NCBI GenBank assembly: GCA_002721705.1 | Contig: PBLJ01000043.1 | Location: forward strand, 43,647-107,646 | DNA from: Opitutia bacterium | GTDB taxonomy: Bacteria > Verrucomicrobiota > Verrucomicrobiia > Opitutales > Seribacteraceae | Direction: 5' to 3' | Length of the DNA: 64,000 nucleotides | Shown here: piece by piece, positions 45,615 through 55,045 of the stretch | Numbering within the stretch: position 1 is the stretch's first letter | How the letters are laid out: the number at the start of each line of letters is the position of its first letter | Position numbers and translations under genes: made by a program | Notes under the pieces: model-generated | Told to the model about the DNA's origin: nothing | What the model saw: the letters and a program-made list of their open reading frames with translations, nothing else | Database searches by the model: none

Positions 45615-46695
45615 GTCTCGATATTCACTTGGGTTCCTTGCACGTCAAGTTGTTTGGCTATTTAATCAAACCCTTAGGGTTTGCAGCATGCTTTCATTAT
45701 GCTTTGCCACGACGGTTCATGCACGAGCAGCAGAGCCCGAGGGGCCGCTTCAAAAGCCACTTGCAACTTGGAAGACCGATTTGACGTCGTTTGATCGGGT
45801 GGCCTACCGTTTGGCTCTTTTGCGTTTGGTGGAAAACTACGAGAAGCATGCAACGGCCACTGTTTCCCCTAAGCATTTCGACACCATTGGGTTGAAAGTT
45901 CAGACTGCAAACGCCCCGGGTTTGGCCACTCCGCGCGCCTTGGTCGACGCCGCCATAGACCTGTTGCGTACTCGTGGTTTTCACCTGAAAGACCTGTTCA
46001 TCCTGGACGCCCAAAGCCACAACTTGCGATCAGCAGGCTTTTTGCCACCCCTCAGCAAGGGTGGATCCAAATATCGCGGCGTGGAGGTAAAGGCCTTGGA
46101 CGAGGGGAGTTTTTTCCGTTCCGAATGGTACCATGAAAGTCCCTTGCCTCCTTCTTCTGGGCATGTCGTAAGGGTCAAGATGGCTTTTCCCAACGATTGG
46201 GAGGCTCAAATACGCGAAGGGCGTCGCAGTTACCTGCCAACCCCCTTGTTGCTGGGCAAGGTGGGCTGGATCAATTTACCCGTGGCCAAGGACAGCGCCT
46301 CCCTTGGGGTAGAGGCGGCCGTGGCCAATGCCAGCCTGTGGAACGTAGGGAACAACCGACGTTTCTTGAGTCGTAAGTCGACTGCCCCGGCCGCCGCCAT
46401 CGAGATTTTGGCGGTGCCCGAATTGTGGGAAAGACATCTTTTCTCCGTCCTGAGCTTGGAGAAATTTCAGTGCGCCGGGGGACGTAACTTTCACGCTGGC
46501 TACGTCAAATCGAGAAAAAGCCTCTTTCTTTCCGCCAATCCCATTGCAATCGATGCCGTCGCTTTCGAAGTTTTGCGCGTAGAACGCGCCAAGCTGGAGC
46601 TTCTTCCTCGATCCAGAGATCAATTGCTCTTTCAGTATGCCCGCTCGCTCAAGTTGGGGGATGCCCGCGAGGCAAAGATAGCCTCGCTTCCTTGA
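45613..46695 (+). CDS. Exported DUF362-like protein
   Basis: 360 residues from ATG 45613, giving a long basic N-region and a hydrophobic core (VCSMLSLCFATTVHARA) ahead of AEPEG. ATG 45688 would give a shorter signal without a basic start; which is used is not clear. The body resembles DUF362 proteins found in Planctomycetes and Verrucomicrobia: a PRALVDAAIDLLRTRGFHLKD helix, FILDAQSHNLRSAG, VKMAFPNDW and INLPVAKDSASLGVEAAVANAS. No cluster of ferredoxin-type cysteines is seen. Function unknown. It ends 7 nt before the opposite isomerase gene. Confidence 0.65.
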   Translation: MSRYSLGFLARQVVWLFNQTLRVCSMLSLCFATTVHARAAEPEGPLQKPLATWKTDLTSFDRVAYRLALLRLVENYEKHATATVSPKHFDTIGLKVQTANAPGLATPRALVDAAIDLLRTRGFHLKDLFILDAQSHNLRSAGFLPPLSKGGSKYRGVEVKALDEGSFFRSEWYHESPLPPSSGHVVRVKMAFPNDWEAQIREGRRSYLPTPLLLGKVGWINLPVAKDSASLGVEAAVANASLWNVGNNRRFLSRKSTAPAAAIEILAVPELWERHLFSVLSLEKFQCAGGRNFHAGYVKSRKSLFLSANPIAIDAVAFEVLRVERAKLELLPRSRDQLLFQYARSLKLGDAREAKIASLP

Positions 46696-46702
46696 CCTGG
46701 AT

Positions 46703-47518
46703 TCAGCTGTCGAAGATCGACCGCAGGTAGGCCAGACTCTGGTTGGCTATGGTCTCGGGATCCGGCGAATAGTCAAACACCTCGACCGATACGTAGCCTG
46801 TGTAATCGATTTCCTCGAGAGCAGTGGCAATGGGTTCGAACTTCACTTCGCCGAAGCCGGGTCCGCGCAGATTGGGGTCGTTGGCATGGAAATGAGCGAG
46901 GTGATCCTTGCTCTCTGAAATGATCTCGGGAATATCCTTTTCCTCGTCGCTCATCGCCTTGACGTCGAGATGGAGGCGAAAGGCGGGGTGGTCCACTTGC
47001 TTGATGAGGCGGACGGTCTCAGCCGCGGTATTAAGGAAGTTGGTTTCTCTACGGCCGAGTGGTTCCATTGCGATGGTTACGCCCAAGTCGCCGGCAATCT
47101 CAGCTACTTGACGGAGGGCGTCGGCCGCGCGCTTGGCGGCGTCCTTGTAGTCCCAATCGGGTTCCAAATCGCGTTGCTTCGGGCTTCCCCATACCATGAC
47201 GTCGCCTCCCATGGCGGCGCAGAGGCGAGCCAAGTGGCAGGCAAAATCGGTAGTTTCCTGACGGAGGGCATCGTTGTCGGTGGTGAGGTGCAGGCCCTCT
47301 GGCTTGACCAGCAGCCAGTGCAGGCCGACTAAGTCAAGCCCGGCGGCCCGGGCGGTTTGTCCGTGGACGGCGGCCTCCTTTTCGGTCAGTTTCCGTGGGT
47401 CGGTCTTCAAGGTGAAGGGAGCCACTTCTATGCCATCGTATCCGGTGTCGGCGACGTGGGCGCAGGTGCGGGCGAAATCCCAGCCTTGGTAGGTCTCGTT
47501 GCATATGGCGAATTTCAT
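46703..47518 (-). CDS. Sugar phosphate isomerase/epimerase (TIM barrel)
   Basis: 271 residues. Start at MKFAICNETYQGWDFARTCAHVAD; the track ORF extends 100 residues into divergent DNA. It is an AP-endonuclease-2/xylose-isomerase-like TIM barrel with TGYDGIEVAPF, VTIAMEPLGR, LHLDVKAMSDEE, LAHFHANDPN and GYVSVEVFDY, whose Glu, Asp, His and Glu would bind a divalent metal. Such enzymes isomerise or epimerise sugars, inosose or hydroxypyruvate-like substrates. It is divergent from a PQQ-type protein (91-bp gap). The neighbourhood suggests carbohydrate breakdown; substrate unknown. Confidence 0.88.
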   Translation of the reverse strand: MKFAICNETYQGWDFARTCAHVADTGYDGIEVAPFTLKTDPRKLTEKEAAVHGQTARAAGLDLVGLHWLLVKPEGLHLTTDNDALRQETTDFACHLARLCAAMGGDVMVWGSPKQRDLEPDWDYKDAAKRAADALRQVAEIAGDLGVTIAMEPLGRRETNFLNTAAETVRLIKQVDHPAFRLHLDVKAMSDEEKDIPEIISESKDHLAHFHANDPNLRGPGFGEVKFEPIATALEEIDYTGYVSVEVFDYSPDPETIANQSLAYLRSIFDS

Positions 47519-47609
47519 CGCCGACAGATTCAACCTCCTTCCGCGAAAACGCCAAGCACATTTCGTCTTTCTCCTTTTCTTTGTCCTCTCTGAGTACTTG
47601 AATGTCGGC

Positions 47610-48848
47610 ATGTTGCACAACGCCCTGTTTGTCTTTTGTCTGCTGTTGGCCGCACCTGTCGTGGCCGCCGACTGGCCGCAATGGCTGGGTCCCAACCGCG
47701 ACGGGCATGCCGATGACAAGATCGTAGCCCCCGCCGGCGATGGTGACTTCAAGGAGCTTTGGAAATATACCGTCGGAGTTGGCTGGGCCACCCCCGTGAT
47801 CTCGGACGGTCGGCTCATCATTCACCACCGGGTGGGAGCCGATGAGCGCATCGACTGCCTCGACTCCAAGACTGGCGAGCTGTTGTGGAAGCGCTCCTTC
47901 GTCTCCAATTACCGGGACCGCTTCGGAATGGAGGAAGGGCCCCGTTCCACCCCCACCATCGCAGATGGCAAAGTATTCACCCACGGTCCACAAGGACTGC
48001 TGTCATGCCACGACCTCAAAACCGGCAAGCCGGTCTGGACGGTGGATCTGGCCAAGCGCTTCGGTTCGCCGCAAGGATTTTTCGGGCGCTGTTCCTCGCC
48101 TCTTGTTCTAGGCAAGCGGGTTATCGTGGACGTCGGGGGACGCATCGACGGCAAGGACGCCGGGGTGGCCGCCTTCGACCTGAACAGCGGCAAGCTGGCC
48201 TGGTCCTCGACAAAGGAGACCAATGACTACTCTTCGCCCCAAGGAATGCAGGTAGGGAAGCGTTCCTGCGCCTTGTTCTTCACCCGCGGAGGGTTCACCG
48301 GGGTGGATGCCCAAACCGGACGTCCCTTGTTCTTCGAGGCCTTTCGCTCACCCATCGATGCCTCCGTCAACGCCGCCACCCCGATGGTGATTGGCGACCA
48401 AGTATTCCTGACCTCCTGCTACGACGTAGGGGCTGCCGTCTGGCGCCTCGCCGAAGGCAATGGCGGGGGGTCCCCCAAGTTGCTCTGGAAGAAGGGTGGG
48501 GCGCTCGACGCCCACTACGCCACCCCCGTCCACCGAGACGGTTTTCTCTATGGCTTTCACGGCCGTCAGGAACGCGGCCCCGAGCTGCGCTGCGTCGACT
48601 TGAGCGACGGCACCGTCAAATGGACCTCCGGGCGCATGGCGGCCGGTTCCCTGCTTTGCTCCGACGACAAGTTGGTCGTGGTGACCGAGGACGGCGAACT
48701 CCTGTTGGTGGAGGCCTCGCCCAAAGCCTACAAGGTGCTCCATCGTCAGCAAGTTGTGGGCTTCGGGGCCCGGGCCGCTCCCTCCATTGCCAATGGATTC
48801 CTCTATGTGCGCGACAAGCGCCGACTGTCCTGCTTTTCCCTGAAGTAA
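47610..48848 (+). CDS. Exported PQQ-like beta-propeller protein
   Basis: 412 residues from ATG 47610, with a signal peptide (MLHNALFVFCLLLAAPVVAA). The mature N-terminus DWPQWLGPNRDGH is characteristic of Planctomycete/Verrucomicrobial PQQ-binding-like proteins. Blades are marked by repeated DG..I..H and G.L.W motifs: CLDSKTGELLWKRSF, CHDLKTGKPVWTVDLA, AFDLNSGKLAWSST and CVDLSDGTVKWTSGR. These align with the quinoprotein W-docking motif, but the catalytic residues of alcohol dehydrogenases are not evident, so it may be a structural or binding propeller. Confidence 0.9.
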   Translation: MLHNALFVFCLLLAAPVVAADWPQWLGPNRDGHADDKIVAPAGDGDFKELWKYTVGVGWATPVISDGRLIIHHRVGADERIDCLDSKTGELLWKRSFVSNYRDRFGMEEGPRSTPTIADGKVFTHGPQGLLSCHDLKTGKPVWTVDLAKRFGSPQGFFGRCSSPLVLGKRVIVDVGGRIDGKDAGVAAFDLNSGKLAWSSTKETNDYSSPQGMQVGKRSCALFFTRGGFTGVDAQTGRPLFFEAFRSPIDASVNAATPMVIGDQVFLTSCYDVGAAVWRLAEGNGGGSPKLLWKKGGALDAHYATPVHRDGFLYGFHGRQERGPELRCVDLSDGTVKWTSGRMAAGSLLCSDDKLVVVTEDGELLLVEASPKAYKVLHRQQVVGFGARAAPSIANGFLYVRDKRRLSCFSLK

Positions 48849-48857
48849 GGCGGGTCC

Positions 48858-49820
48858 TTAGTTGGGCCGGTTCACCACGTTGGTCGGCTGGCCCTCGAGG
48901 AATTTTTGGAGGTTCAGCACCGAGATCGCCATCAAGCGTTCACGCGATGCCTTCGTGGCCCACGCCAAGTGCGGTGTGATGAAACAGTTCTTCGCCCCGA
49001 TGAGCGGGTTGTCTGGGGCGGGCGGTTCGCTCGACAATACGTCGAGCCCGGCTCCCGCCAATTGACCCGCCTCCAAGGCGGCGGCGAGGGCGGCTTCGTC
49101 GACCAACGGACCACGCCCCGTGTTGATCAGAAAAGCGGTCGGCTTCATGGAGGCGAGGGTCTCCGTGTTGACCACTTGGTCGGTTTCCTCGGTCAGCGGG
49201 CAATGCAAGGTGAGCACGTCGCTTTCCCTGAACAGGGTGTCACGGTCGACTACACGCACTTCGCCCTCGATGCTATTTTGCAAGGAACGACTGTGAGCGA
49301 TCACCTCCATGCCGAAGGCTTTCCCCAATTGGGCCACAGCCCGGCCGATCGCCCCATAGCCCAGTATGCCGAGGGTCATGCCCTCCAGCTCGACCAAGGG
49401 ATGATCCCAAAAGCAAAAGTCGGGACAGTCCGACCAGCGGCCCTGCTTGACCGCGTTGGCATGGTCTCCCACCCGCTGTGTGAAATGCAGGACATGAGCG
49501 AAGACCGCTTGAGCAACCGAGGCCGACCCGTAGTTGGCCGCATTGGTCACCGTCACGCCACAGGCATCGCACGCCTCCAGGTCCACGATATTGACTCCCG
49601 TCGCCGTCACGCCGACGTATCGCAACTGGGGCGAGGCCTCGATAGTTTCCTTGGACAAGACCGCCTTGTTGGTGATGACCACCTCCGCTCCCGCAATGCG
49701 CTCCGCCACTTGATCGACCGGCGTACGCTCGTGGACGATCACTTCGCCCAGTTCGCGGAAGCCGTCCCAGGACAAGTCACCGGGATTCAAGGTATGGCCA
49801 TCGAGTACGACGATTTTCAT
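48858..49820 (-). CDS. D-2-hydroxyacid dehydrogenase (glycerate dehydrogenase-like)
   Basis: 320 residues. NAD-binding motif LGILGYGAIGRAVAQLGKAFGM; catalytic Arg in FLINTGRGPLVDEAAL, Glu in GLDVLSSEPP and His in FITPHLAWATK. The N-terminal substrate half has ASPQLRYVGVTATGVNIVD. It probably interconverts hydroxypyruvate and glycerate, or a related keto acid. Convergent with the PQQ gene (9-nt gap). The next upstream minus-strand gene ends 168 nt away, so it likely has its own promoter in 49821-49957. Confidence 0.93.
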   Translation of the reverse strand: MKIVVLDGHTLNPGDLSWDGFRELGEVIVHERTPVDQVAERIAGAEVVITNKAVLSKETIEASPQLRYVGVTATGVNIVDLEACDACGVTVTNAANYGSASVAQAVFAHVLHFTQRVGDHANAVKQGRWSDCPDFCFWDHPLVELEGMTLGILGYGAIGRAVAQLGKAFGMEVIAHSRSLQNSIEGEVRVVDRDTLFRESDVLTLHCPLTEETDQVVNTETLASMKPTAFLINTGRGPLVDEAALAAALEAGQLAGAGLDVLSSEPPAPDNPLIGAKNCFITPHLAWATKASRERLMAISVLNLQKFLEGQPTNVVNRPN

Positions 49821-49957
49821 GAGGTGGGAGGTATGGAAAAGGGAAGGGGAGCATGAAAAGGATGACCCCGTGAAATGTCACGCATTTCCCACCTGTCCGT
49901 GATGGGATCGTAGCCACAAGGAAAGATTTACACCGGGCTTCAAATGCGGCCTGAATT

Positions 49958-49986
49958 TCAGTCAGCGGAGGCTGCTTCCGGACTGA
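49958..49986 (-). terminator. Hairpin after the 49989-51137 gene
   Basis: Nested stem on the minus strand: TCAGTC/GACTGA (6 bp) enclosing CGGA/TCCG (4 bp), starting 2 nt after the stop at 49989. No U-tract follows, so it may be an mRNA-end stabiliser or factor-dependent terminator. The rest of 49821-49957 shows nothing else clear. Confidence 0.4.
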
Positions 49987-49988
49987 AC

Positions 49989-51137
49989 TTACTCGGGTGG
50001 AGGTTCGATTTCGACGGCGAACCCCGTTCGGTCTCCGATCCATCTCCACCTTTTTCCTTTTTCCCAATATTCCTCGCGATTCTGCCTCAAACGCCGGGTA
50101 GGGGATCCCTTCGTGATCATGGCGATTTTCTTTCCGAATTCGGTGGCAGGTTGCACGGTCATTGGTTTTTGGTGAAGGAAGGCGTCCCTGCGGAGGCGGT
50201 CGAATTCGCCGAAGGTGATTTTTCGGGTGATTGCCTCCCCATCTCTATGCCTGACGATTTTGCCTTCTTTCAGCATGACGATGTTGAAGTGCTGATTTTC
50301 ATTCTTTCTCAGGCCTCCGGCAAGTGGACCGTATTGATCAAATGCGGGTTTTCTTCCGGAGAAAACGTGAGCTCTTAGAAGAGCCATTTCCTTTCTCTCT
50401 TTTTGTACAGGGTCAGGAAGTGGTGGAATGTTCAGCTTCTTCAAAATCTCTTGCGCGGCCACGGACCCCTGTCGAGCTTGCTCCCTTATGACCTCGACTC
50501 CACCTAGTAACTCGATCGCCCAGATTGCTTCCTCGGAAGCGCCTTCCCAGGCGATTTTCTCGAGTTCTTCTTTTTCTGCCTGGGTAAGTGAGGCATAGGA
50601 CTTCAACTTATAGGAAGCCGCTGCGCTTTGATCGGGCAAAAAGTATATAGTGTGATTGAGCGCGGCTTGCACTTGGACTGGGCTGGTTTTCGGATTAAAG
50701 GCGCCGAGAAGATGAACGACCTTTTTGTTGCCTATGCGAGAAGTGGAATGAGGGAAAAAGGAAAGGATGGGTCTGCTGGGAGAGATTTCATTAAAGGGTT
50801 TACCTAACCCGTCAGAGAAAGACACCTGGAGAAATACTACCCGGTTATCAAACCAGAGGCTGTCCGGAATGGGCTTCATCTTGTCTCCTCCCAACACGGT
50901 GGAATAGACGCCGTTTGCGACTCCCAAGGCTATGGAGGATGCGGGATCGTCCGAATGCGACCAAATAGTGGTTCCCTTGACGTCCAAGATACTGAAACGG
51001 AAGTACCCCGATCCATCGTGGTTTGCTTCGGCACCAGTCAGTTTTCCGGAATAAGCAACCTTAGCGGCTGACAGCTCGGGGCGCTCCCACGCAAAGAGGG
51101 ACAGAAAGAGAAGCACGAGCCAGCGCGACCGAACCAT
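49989..51137 (-). CDS. Exported protein of unknown function
   Basis: About 382 residues from ATG 51137, with a hydrophobic signal (WLVLLFLSLFAWERPELSAAK); the track start at 51218 would give an unusually long basic N-region. The mature N-terminus, KVAYSGKLTGAEANHDGSGYFRFSILD then GVANGVYSTVLGG, looks like the beta-rich start of large Verrucomicrobial surface proteins. A middle part (YASLTQAEKEELEKIAWEGASEEA, in part) is helical, and the end is basic with several Trp (YWEKGKRWRWIGDRTGF). Base composition is more AT-rich than nearby genes. No function is proposed. Confidence 0.65.
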   Translation of the reverse strand: MVRSRWLVLLFLSLFAWERPELSAAKVAYSGKLTGAEANHDGSGYFRFSILDVKGTTIWSHSDDPASSIALGVANGVYSTVLGGDKMKPIPDSLWFDNRVVFLQVSFSDGLGKPFNEISPSRPILSFFPHSTSRIGNKKVVHLLGAFNPKTSPVQVQAALNHTIYFLPDQSAAASYKLKSYASLTQAEKEELEKIAWEGASEEAIWAIELLGGVEVIREQARQGSVAAQEILKKLNIPPLPDPVQKERKEMALLRAHVFSGRKPAFDQYGPLAGGLRKNENQHFNIVMLKEGKIVRHRDGEAITRKITFGEFDRLRRDAFLHQKPMTVQPATEFGKKIAMITKGSPTRRLRQNREEYWEKGKRWRWIGDRTGFAVEIEPPPE

Positions 51138-51431
51138 TCTCCCGAGTTGGCCTTCGCTGTGCAGGCTAACGGGTTTTTCGAGGAATCGAAGAGGTTTTAC
51201 GAGGAGTCGTGGACTCATGAGGTAAAAGATTTACTTTCGTGCAAGCTAACCAAGATTTCAAGGAGAGAGTAAGCACTTTCAGCAATATGTTTTTTGCGGA
51301 ACCGAGTTAATTGGCAAGGGAGTTCATGGCCGGAAACAAAATTTGGTTTGCAAACACCGCTGGCGCTTTGTCCCCCAACTCTTCAAAACCTCGAACTTGC
51401 CATTTGCCCGGCAAGCCCTAACGTAAGTTGC

Positions 51432-52064
51432 GTGAAAAAATCCTTCTCGGCTTATACGATGATCTTGGCGTTGCTTGCATTTGCAAGTTGCGGGGAAGAT
51501 TCAAGCAGTGAGAACACTAAAACGGTGAGCGAGGCGGGTCGGGAGGAACCTCGCAAGATTCGTAAGTCCACGAAGGACAAAGAAGATCTAAATCCTGTGG
51601 ATTCGCCTGACAATGCTGGTAACCAAGTGGATGAAACGATTCGTCCCCCATTGCCCCCCGAGGTGGTTCCGCCTGAGGGCAGGTACGCTGAATATTTCAA
51701 CCAGTCTTTGGAATTCACGGACTTGCATCCCGGCAGATGGAGCCAAAATGAGGATATTGAGGAGCCTGCCTTGCTTTTTTCGGCTGCTGGAGCCGAAGCC
51801 ACGATTTTGTTTCATGGTCGAGACCAAAGACCGTTCACTGGATGGGTGAAGGCATGGCACTCCAATGATGGCTTGGCTGTACTTTGTCGCTTCAAGAATG
51901 GGGCTAGGCACGGGGAGATGTTGCAATGGTACCCGAACGGTAAATTGCGGGCTCAAGGATTCTATGCAGATGGCAAGCCGGAAGATACTTGGTATTTTTG
52001 GGATGAGGAGGGCAACGAGACCGATTCCAAGAAATTTGAAAACGGACTTCGGGTGGATCCGTGA
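51432..52064 (+). CDS. Lipoprotein with MORN-type repeats
   Basis: 210 residues from GTG 51432 (VKKSFSAYTMILALLAFASCGED), a lipoprotein signal ending in Cys; the longer track ORF includes leader DNA. A charged linker follows (REEPRKIRKSTKDKED). The C-terminal ~60 residues have MORN-like repeats, RFKNGARHGEMLQWYPNGKL and YADGKPEDTWYFWDEEGN, which in bacteria often occur in toxin-antitoxin-like or envelope proteins. The 294-bp region 51138-51431 holds divergent promoters and no evident gene. Confidence 0.75.
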   Translation: MKKSFSAYTMILALLAFASCGEDSSSENTKTVSEAGREEPRKIRKSTKDKEDLNPVDSPDNAGNQVDETIRPPLPPEVVPPEGRYAEYFNQSLEFTDLHPGRWSQNEDIEEPALLFSAAGAEATILFHGRDQRPFTGWVKAWHSNDGLAVLCRFKNGARHGEMLQWYPNGKLRAQGFYADGKPEDTWYFWDEEGNETDSKKFENGLRVDP

Positions 52065-52120
52065 AGAGGCAAGCCCGTAGGGGTTTTTTCCGCATCAAGT
52101 AAAGCAAGGATAAACGCAAA

Positions 52121-53245
52121 ATGAATGAATGGTCGGTTATTAGTCTGAAATTCGAATTTCTGGCGTCTTGGTGGAATCGCCTCGGGGTCGATGTTCTGGA
52201 CGAAGAATTATTCCAAGGTAATGCCTATGGAGATTTGGTGACCTCGTTGCTGATCATCCTCGGTGCCATCATACTCACTCGTACGGTCTATTGGTTCATC
52301 GAGAAATACGTCAAGCGGGTGACGGAAAAAACCAAGACCAAGCTGGACGACGTCTTGCTCGAGACCTTCAAGAAACCCTTGGTTTTCGCGGGAGGTTTGG
52401 CCGGTGCTTGGTTTGGTCTTCAGATTCTCCAATTCCCCCCCGAAGTCGACCTTTGGGTCAATGGGTTCTTCTCCGTTCTCGTCACCTTTCTCGGGGCGTG
52501 GTTGGTGTGTCGGGTGTTCGAGGCCATCTTGGACGAGTACGTCGGGCCTTACTTCGCCGACACCGAAAACGACTTGGACGACGTCCTTCTTCCAATCGTT
52601 CGACGCGGGGTCAGAACCATAGTCTGGGTGGTCGCAATTATCATGGCTTTGGACAATTCCGGCTACGACATCACCACGGTACTGGCTGGTTTGGGTGTGG
52701 CCGGCATGGCGTTCGCCTTGGCGGCCAAGGATTCACTCTCCAACTTGTTCGGCGGATTCACGATATTCACGGACAAGCCGTTTAGCTTGAAGGATCGCAT
52801 AAAGGTTAACGGTTTTGACGGGAGCGTAACCGAGATAGGCATGCGCAGCACTCGCTTGAAGACCTTGGATGGGCGCATGGTGACGATCCCGAATTCCAAG
52901 ATCTCGGACAACGCCGTGGAAAACGTTTCTTCGGAACCTTCCCGAAAGGTGGTGGTGAAACTGGGGCTGACCTACGACATGGACGATGCCAAGATGGCGC
53001 GGGCGATGGAGGTGCTACGTGAAATCGTCGAGGAACACGAGGAGGACGTCGAAGAAGATTTCGCGATTGGCTTCAATGAATTCGGGGATTTCTCCCTCAA
53101 CTTGATCTTTGTCTACAGGATCACCAAGGGGTCCGACATTCTCGGTACCCAGACTAGTATCAACATGGCCATCCTGAAGCGTTTCAACGCGGAGGGTCTC
53201 GAGATGGCCTTCCCGTCCCAGACCATCTACAACAAAGAGGCCTAG
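52121..53245 (+). CDS. MscS-family mechanosensitive ion channel
   Basis: 374 residues with an AGGA site before the ATG. About five membrane segments: LLIILGAIILTRTVYWFI, VFAGGLAGAWFGLQIL and FFSVLVTFLGAWLVCRV come first. The pore helix is the VLAGLGVAGMAFALAAKDSLSNLFGG stretch, followed by the MscS beta domain (FSLKDRIKVNGFDGSVTEIGMRSTRLKTLDGRMVTIPN, in part). The C-terminal alpha/beta part ends near FPSQTIYNKE. It releases solutes under hypo-osmotic stress. The stop shares CTAG with the GH20 gene. Confidence 0.95.
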   Translation: MNEWSVISLKFEFLASWWNRLGVDVLDEELFQGNAYGDLVTSLLIILGAIILTRTVYWFIEKYVKRVTEKTKTKLDDVLLETFKKPLVFAGGLAGAWFGLQILQFPPEVDLWVNGFFSVLVTFLGAWLVCRVFEAILDEYVGPYFADTENDLDDVLLPIVRRGVRTIVWVVAIIMALDNSGYDITTVLAGLGVAGMAFALAAKDSLSNLFGGFTIFTDKPFSLKDRIKVNGFDGSVTEIGMRSTRLKTLDGRMVTIPNSKISDNAVENVSSEPSRKVVVKLGLTYDMDDAKMARAMEVLREIVEEHEEDVEEDFAIGFNEFGDFSLNLIFVYRITKGSDILGTQTSINMAILKRFNAEGLEMAFPSQTIYNKEA

Positions 53246-55041
53246 CCCTGCCACCGGCCCAAGGCTCGTTTGAGCAGAGCGAGGCTTTCGGGAAGTCCGC
53301 CGGGTCGGGCTCTTTCCAACCACAGGCTTTCGTAACGGCTCGGCAATTCCTTTGCGGAAGAGAGCGCGGTCGATGGGCTCTCCCCCAACAGGTTTTGACC
53401 GTGGGCCAGAGCATGGGCGGAGAGATCGAGCCCTAGCAGCAGCTCTTTAGCCGCCAACCCGGCGTTGCCGGAGTCGTCGGCCAAATCGGCCAAATCGACC
53501 CTGAGGGATGCGATTCTATCTTGGCCGTCCCGCAGTTTCTTGACCGGATGATCCCTTTCCAGGCGCTCAGGCAGTTTTTCGGGTTGGTCGGCGAAGGCGA
53601 GCAACCAGGGGAGGCTGGCGTTGACGATCTTGGGACCCAGGCAAAGGTCGAGGTGACCGATTTCGAGCATTGCCTGGCTGGGGGTATCGCTTTCATTGGA
53701 GAAAAGGAAATGGTCGAGAAGCGGCACGAGCTCGGTTTCAGGATCCGAAGTTTCATTCCAGGAAAGGCCCGCGGTTTGCAGCAGGGTGGGGTACAAGGTG
53801 GACCATGGTTGGTGGTTCCCGCAGTCTCCCCAACTTGTGAGCAAAATTCCAGCGGCGCCATGGGCCAGCCCTGCGGCTACCGACGAGCGTACGTTGGCCA
53901 GGGCGTTGGGCAGGCGTCCGGTGAAGCTGCGCCAATTCGCGGTTCCAGGCGCAATGTAGAAGGATAACCCGCAGGAGGCGACGGCTTGGGCTTGTTCCTG
54001 AAAGGGGTGTTCGGCCTCGTAACCCCAGATGACGGGGCAAGCCGTTTGCGGCACACGGGAGGCATTGCCAGATTCTTCAAGCAGGACGTCTGCCCAAAAT
54101 AGCATTTCACGGCTGTGTTTTTCGACTAGCTTGCGTATTTCGTCGAGATGTTCGAGATAGATGGCCTGCTTCCCTTGGGCCTCGACTTGCGGTTTGCTCC
54201 ATCCTTGCCCGAGTTCCCAAGGTTCGTCCATTCCCACGTTAAAGCGTCCAGAGGTGAAGTTCGGCAGGTACTCGGCGTAGAGGGAGTCGATGAAGGCCAA
54301 GCTTTCCTTGTTTGGTTTCAAGGTAGTGCCGTGATCACGCTCCATGAAGGGGTTCTCGCGGCGAAAGCCATCCGGGCATTCCGCTAACTCCTTGTAAGGT
54401 TCGTGCCGTAACCAACGCTCGAAATGGCCGAATGAGTTCAGGTTCGGCACCAACTCGATGAAGCGTTCCCGGCAACGTTCGTCGAGTAGTTTGATTTCAT
54501 CGGCGGTGAGAGGGGAGGCTTCCCGCCAGACGGTTTCGTGGTCGCTGAAGGCGAAGGTATGCTCCACGTAGAGTTGCAGTTCGTTGTACTTCAGGTCGGC
54601 CAGCAAGTCGATTAGCTCGAACAGCGACTCCATGGTCGGCACCTTGCAGCGACTGACGTCCAACATGAAGCCGCGATGAGGAAATGCCGGATGATCCTTG
54701 ATCTCGAGGCAGGGGAGGGGGGCTACGCCTTCGGCAAGCAAGGTCTTCAGTGTGCGGGTAGCCCGGAAAGCGCCGGTGGGGCTGGCTGCTTGCAGGAGAA
54801 TGCCGTTCGTTTCCAAAATGACACGGTAGGCTTCCTCGCCGCCGGTCAGGTCGCCGACCAGTTCGTATCGCAACCACCCGAAACCATCGGTTGGCTGCAT
54901 TGCTCTTTCTCGGCCAAAGAACTCGGCGACTTCGACCAAGGCGGTATGGTGGACGGAGAAAGTAGGTCGTTCGGGGATGGAGATTTCGCCGCCGAGGAAG
55001 ACGACTTGGCGGGGGAGGGGAAAGAGCTTGGGAGCGCTCAC
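53242..55041 (-). CDS. GH20-type beta-N-acetylhexosaminidase
   Basis: 599 residues from GTG 55041, with AAAGG upstream. An N-terminal GH20b-like domain (LFPLPRQVVFLGGE) precedes the catalytic barrel. HRGFMLDVSRCKVPTMESL is the first strand motif; NLNSFGHFERWL the second; FNVGMDEPWELGQG contains the catalytic Asp-Glu pair (D272, E273). No signal peptide is evident, so it is probably cytoplasmic, acting on imported chito-oligosaccharides or glycans. It lies 4 nt after a sodium symporter gene, which supports uptake plus hydrolysis of amino sugars. Confidence 0.9.
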   Translation of the reverse strand: MSAPKLFPLPRQVVFLGGEISIPERPTFSVHHTALVEVAEFFGRERAMQPTDGFGWLRYELVGDLTGGEEAYRVILETNGILLQAASPTGAFRATRTLKTLLAEGVAPLPCLEIKDHPAFPHRGFMLDVSRCKVPTMESLFELIDLLADLKYNELQLYVEHTFAFSDHETVWREASPLTADEIKLLDERCRERFIELVPNLNSFGHFERWLRHEPYKELAECPDGFRRENPFMERDHGTTLKPNKESLAFIDSLYAEYLPNFTSGRFNVGMDEPWELGQGWSKPQVEAQGKQAIYLEHLDEIRKLVEKHSREMLFWADVLLEESGNASRVPQTACPVIWGYEAEHPFQEQAQAVASCGLSFYIAPGTANWRSFTGRLPNALANVRSSVAAGLAHGAAGILLTSWGDCGNHQPWSTLYPTLLQTAGLSWNETSDPETELVPLLDHFLFSNESDTPSQAMLEIGHLDLCLGPKIVNASLPWLLAFADQPEKLPERLERDHPVKKLRDGQDRIASLRVDLADLADDSGNAGLAAKELLLGLDLSAHALAHGQNLLGESPSTALSSAKELPSRYESLWLERARPGGLPESLALLKRALGRWQG

Positions 55042-55045
55042 GCCT

